DNA from: JADJOY01 sp016713535 [NCBI: Deltaproteobacteria bacterium]
GTDB lineage: Bacteria > JADJOY01
DNA: 64,000 nt
Direction of reading: 5' to 3'
Assembly: GCA_016713535.1 (NCBI GenBank)
Contig: JADJOY010000014.1
Span: forward strand, 1 to 64,000
The notes under the pieces: generated by a model
Seen by the model: only the letters and a program-made list of their open reading frames with translations
Databases searched by the model: none
Told to the model about the DNA's origin: nothing
In this document: positions 61,566 to 64,000 of the stretch, piece by piece
How the letters are laid out: each line of letters opens with the position of its first letter
Numbering within the stretch: position 1 is the stretch's first letter
Translations under genes and position numbers: made by a program

Positions 61566-62844
61566 CGAAGCGCGTTCCCGTCCGCGTGGCGCGCGGCGCC
61601 GGCGGACGGAGCGCGACCGGACGATCCGGCATCACGAGCTGTGTCCCGACCAGCACCTTGGGGCGCAGCGGGTCGCCGCCGTGCTCGATCACGATCCCGG
61701 CGTGGCCGTCGGCGAGCGTGACGTGCGCGCCGAGCGGGATCTCGCCCGACGCGTAGACCAGCGTGCGCACCGAGCGCTCGTCGAAGCCGTCGCCCATCTT
61801 GGCGGCGGCCTGCGCGAGCAGGTCGGCGTAGGTGAGGGCGAAGTCGACGTTGCCGGGGATCCGGCCCTTCTCGAGGTCGTAGACCAGGTGGATCAGCGCG
61901 GGGAGGCCTTCCCACTCGCGCGGGTCGCGGGCGGTGTGGGCGATCTCGTGGAGCAGCGCGCACACCTTGAGGCGGTGTGGGGCGACTCGGCTGCCCTTGC
62001 CGGCGGACGCGTTCGCCTTGCCGCCGCTCGGCGCCGGCATCATCCGCAGCAGCGCGGCCGCGGCGCCCTTCACGGTGGCGACACCGCCGACCGGCGCGAG
62101 CCCGTGGCAGGTGAGCCCGAGGAGCGCGTGGGCTGCGGCGCGCGCCGCCTGCTTCTGCACCCCGAGCGCCACGGTGGCGCTCAGCAGCCGGTACGTGGCG
62201 CTCACCGCGCGGCGCGCCGGCGACCACTCGCCGGGCGCGACCTCCAGGGCACGTGCGAGCCCGTCAGCACTGCGCTCGACCGCATTCTCGAGACGCCGCA
62301 CGACCGCCATGCCGTGGCTCCAGTTCCACGGCTCGCGGTTGCGTGCGACGAGCTCCTCGGTGCGCGCGATGGCGAGCGCCAGATGCGTGGCGCAGAACAC
62401 CTCCGGGTCGACGTCCTCGGCGTCACGGCCCCAGCGCGCAGCCGGAAGGTCGCGCCACGAAACCCCCGCGATCTTCGCGCTCCCCGGCGCCGCGATGCCC
62501 TTGGCACCGGCCGCGAGCAGATCGCCGAGGCGGATCACGTCGACCACCTTGGGAGTCCCGTCGATCACCAGCTCGGTGGCGCCCATCCCCACCGCCGCGG
62601 CGCTCAGCTCGAGGACCTTCGGGTACTCGTCGAGGTCGAGCGGCACCAGCGTCCGGTCGCGGAAGACCGCGCGGCCCACGAAGTGGAGCTCGATCGGCGG
62701 CGAGGCCTTCTTGAGGCTCTCGGCGAGGAGGTTGGCGCCTTTCGCCGTGAGCGGGTGATCGACTCCGTGGGTGCCGATCGTCTTCATCAGCAGGAAGAGA
62801 TCGATCAAGAGGCCGCGGGTGCCTTGCGGGTCGTGGGCCGGCAT
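61558..62844 (-). CDS. HD-GYP-like protein without catalytic residues
   Basis: A 428-residue protein. The N-terminal half (VFRDRTLVPLDLDEYPKVLELSAAAVGMG, LGDLLAAGAKGI) and the helical middle resemble proteins found in myxobacterial HD-GYP relatives. In the C-half LKVCALLHEIAHTARDPREWEGLPALIHLVYDLEKG takes the place of the HD-GYP core, but the HD pair and the GYP motif are absent. The end (IPLGAHVTLADGHAGIVIEHGGDPLRPKVLV) matches the small beta domain that follows HD-GYP. It may bind rather than cleave c-di-GMP, or bind none. Encoded between the repeat protein and the kinase. Confidence 0.55.
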   Translation of the reverse strand: MPAHDPQGTRGLLIDLFLLMKTIGTHGVDHPLTAKGANLLAESLKKASPPIELHFVGRAVFRDRTLVPLDLDEYPKVLELSAAAVGMGATELVIDGTPKVVDVIRLGDLLAAGAKGIAAPGSAKIAGVSWRDLPAARWGRDAEDVDPEVFCATHLALAIARTEELVARNREPWNWSHGMAVVRRLENAVERSADGLARALEVAPGEWSPARRAVSATYRLLSATVALGVQKQAARAAAHALLGLTCHGLAPVGGVATVKGAAAALLRMMPAPSGGKANASAGKGSRVAPHRLKVCALLHEIAHTARDPREWEGLPALIHLVYDLEKGRIPGNVDFALTYADLLAQAAAKMGDGFDERSVRTLVYASGEIPLGAHVTLADGHAGIVIEHGGDPLRPKVLVGTQLVMPDRPVALRPPAPRATRTGTRFGA

Positions 62845-62856
62845 CGCGCCTCGCCC

Positions 62857-64000
62857 TCACTTTCCGTTCGCCGCGTCGGGTGACGCGGGCTTGGGCCGCT
62901 GGTTGGGCGACTTCGGCTTGCCGGCCGGCTTGGCGGGCGTCGCCGGGGTCGCGCCGGGCTTGTCGGCGGGCTTGGCCGAGGCGGGCGGCGTGGGCGCCGG
63001 CGTCGCTCCCGGCTTTCTGCCTTCGGGCTTGGCGCTCTCCGCGGGCGTCGCCGGCGTGGCGGGCGCCGAGCCGGTGATCCGACCCACGAGCCCGGCGAAG
63101 TCGAGCCCTTCCTTCTTCATGTACGCGAAGGCGCCCCCGGCCACGACCACCACCAGTACCACCAGCGCGATCGCGACGTAGCGCGCGACCCCGCCGCCGC
63201 TGCTGCCGCCGCCGCGCACCGTGTCGAGCCATTGCTTGATCTGCGCCGGCTCGGACGCGTCCGAGACGCTGCGGGCGATGGCCTTGTCGAAGAGCGCGGG
63301 CTCGCCGCGCAGCGCCTGGTACGCGACCAGCCGCGCCGGCGGATCGGCCTTCTTGTTCTTGGCGAGCGGCAGCACCAGCTCGGCGCCGTGGCCGCCGGCC
63401 ACCAGCGCCTTGAGCAAGGGCTCGAGGGTCTGCTTGCGCCAGCCGCCGCCGTCGCGGGCGAGCGCGATCTCGCCCAAGAGCTTCACGGTGGCGGCGTCGC
63501 CGCCCTTGAGCAGCGCGTCCACCACCGGCTCCGCGGCGCCGTGCTCGGCCTTCTCGAGGAAGGTCTTGACCTCGCCGATGAGCGGTACCAGCGCCGCCGC
63601 CGGCATCGCGGCCAGCAGCGCACCCGCGGTCTTGGCGTTGCGCAACAGGTCGCGGGCGATCGCGGGGTTGGGGTCGCACTTGGGCAGCACCTGCACCAGG
63701 CCGCGCTGCATCGGCGCGCCGAGCTTGCCGAGGTCGACGTGCTTCCACAGGTTCTTGAGGCCGACCTTCTTCACCAGCGCGATCGCCGCGTCGAGCGCGG
63801 CGCGGTCGTTGCCGGCGCGCTCCATGAAGCCGTGCACGAAGCCCTGCGAGATCCGCGAGCGGTCGCCGGAGAGCAGCCGCTCCACCTCGGTCGAGCCGAC
63901 CTCGTTGAGCCGGACGCTCGCGGCGATGGTCTCGCCGATCGGCTCGCGTTCGATGGCGGCGGCGAGCGCCACCGCGAACGGGTCCTTGCGCTGCGCCAGC
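62857..64000 (-). CDS. Helical-repeat membrane protein with Pro/Ala/Lys-rich tail (5' end outside window)
   Basis: The reading frame is open to the right edge, so the N-terminus is missing. The visible part has HEAT-like helical repeats (ALVPLIGEVKTFLEKAEHGAAEPVVDALLKGG, DAATVKLLGEIALARDG), one membrane helix (YVAIALVVLVVVVAGGAFAYM) and a tail of about 75 residues made of Ala, Pro, Lys and Thr repeats. The tail lies on the other side of the membrane from the repeats. The gene is 12 bases from the HD-GYP-like gene, so the three genes form one operon. Function unknown. Confidence 0.65.
   Translation of the reverse strand, partial: LAQRKDPFAVALAAAIEREPIGETIAASVRLNEVGSTEVERLLSGDRSRISQGFVHGFMERAGNDRAALDAAIALVKKVGLKNLWKHVDLGKLGAPMQRGLVQVLPKCDPNPAIARDLLRNAKTAGALLAAMPAAALVPLIGEVKTFLEKAEHGAAEPVVDALLKGGDAATVKLLGEIALARDGGGWRKQTLEPLLKALVAGGHGAELVLPLAKNKKADPPARLVAYQALRGEPALFDKAIARSVSDASEPAQIKQWLDTVRGGGSSGGGVARYVAIALVVLVVVVAGGAFAYMKKEGLDFAGLVGRITGSAPATPATPAESAKPEGRKPGATPAPTPPASAKPADKPGATPATPAKPAGKPKSPNQRPKPASPDAANGK

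Overview
The window is high-GC, gene-dense bacterial chromosome. Several traits suggest a Myxococcota-like or broader deltaproteobacterial lineage: a Ser/Thr kinase beside a degenerate HD-GYP-like protein, secreted proteins ending in a Cys / hydrophobic / Arg-rich tail that resembles the MYXO-CTERM sorting signal, -24/-12 (sigma-54) promoters, and many secreted hydrolase-like proteins. The lineage is an inference from gene content; no rRNA or tRNA gene was seen.

Layout. (1) 1-3082, minus strand: DcaP-like porin, L-lactate dehydrogenase and PPK2 polyphosphate kinase. (2) 3967-12323, plus strand: a compact fermentation operon made of a Fe-S L-serine dehydratase with a twin-arginine-like leader, an MFS transporter, a phosphotransacetylase-family protein, acetate kinase, pyruvate formate-lyase and its radical-SAM activase. 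Together these would turn serine into pyruvate, then formate and acetyl-CoA, then acetate plus ATP. (3) 12.4-31.2 kb: an envelope and secretome block with an outer-membrane barrel, a secreted unknown, an SDR, a secreted PHP-domain protein, a DUF4091-like glycosidase, a membrane-anchored SGNH hydrolase, an RHH-like regulator, an arylsulfotransferase-like lipoprotein, a lipase, and two paralogous GH-A-like secreted proteins flanking a hybrid histidine kinase. The two paralogues share matching sigma-54 promoters and C-terminal sorting tails. (4) 31.4-35.2 kb: glcDEF glycolate oxidase. (5) 35.4-37.6 kb: a TPR / hydrolase / protease-like operon. (6) 38.0-39.4 kb: a lower-GC patch holding a broken methyltransferase and an attC-like site, probably an integron cassette remnant. 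(7) 39.4-51.5 kb: acetyl-CoA synthetase, a rhomboid-like membrane protein, hemW, gltBD and an RlmI-type methyltransferase. (8) 51.9-64 kb: small oxidoreductase and accessory operons, an XRE regulator with an unusual C-terminal domain, and a kinase operon that runs off the right edge.

Two features cross gene boundaries. First, eleven conserved genes carry apparent 1-nt indels, nine of them in the first 19.1 kb and several in short homopolymers. This looks like residual sequencing or assembly error rather than mass pseudogenisation. Second, the right part (about 37-60 kb) is dotted with REP-like palindromes headed by GTAG or GGAG, several paired like REPINs, and two lie inside the hemW coding sequence.
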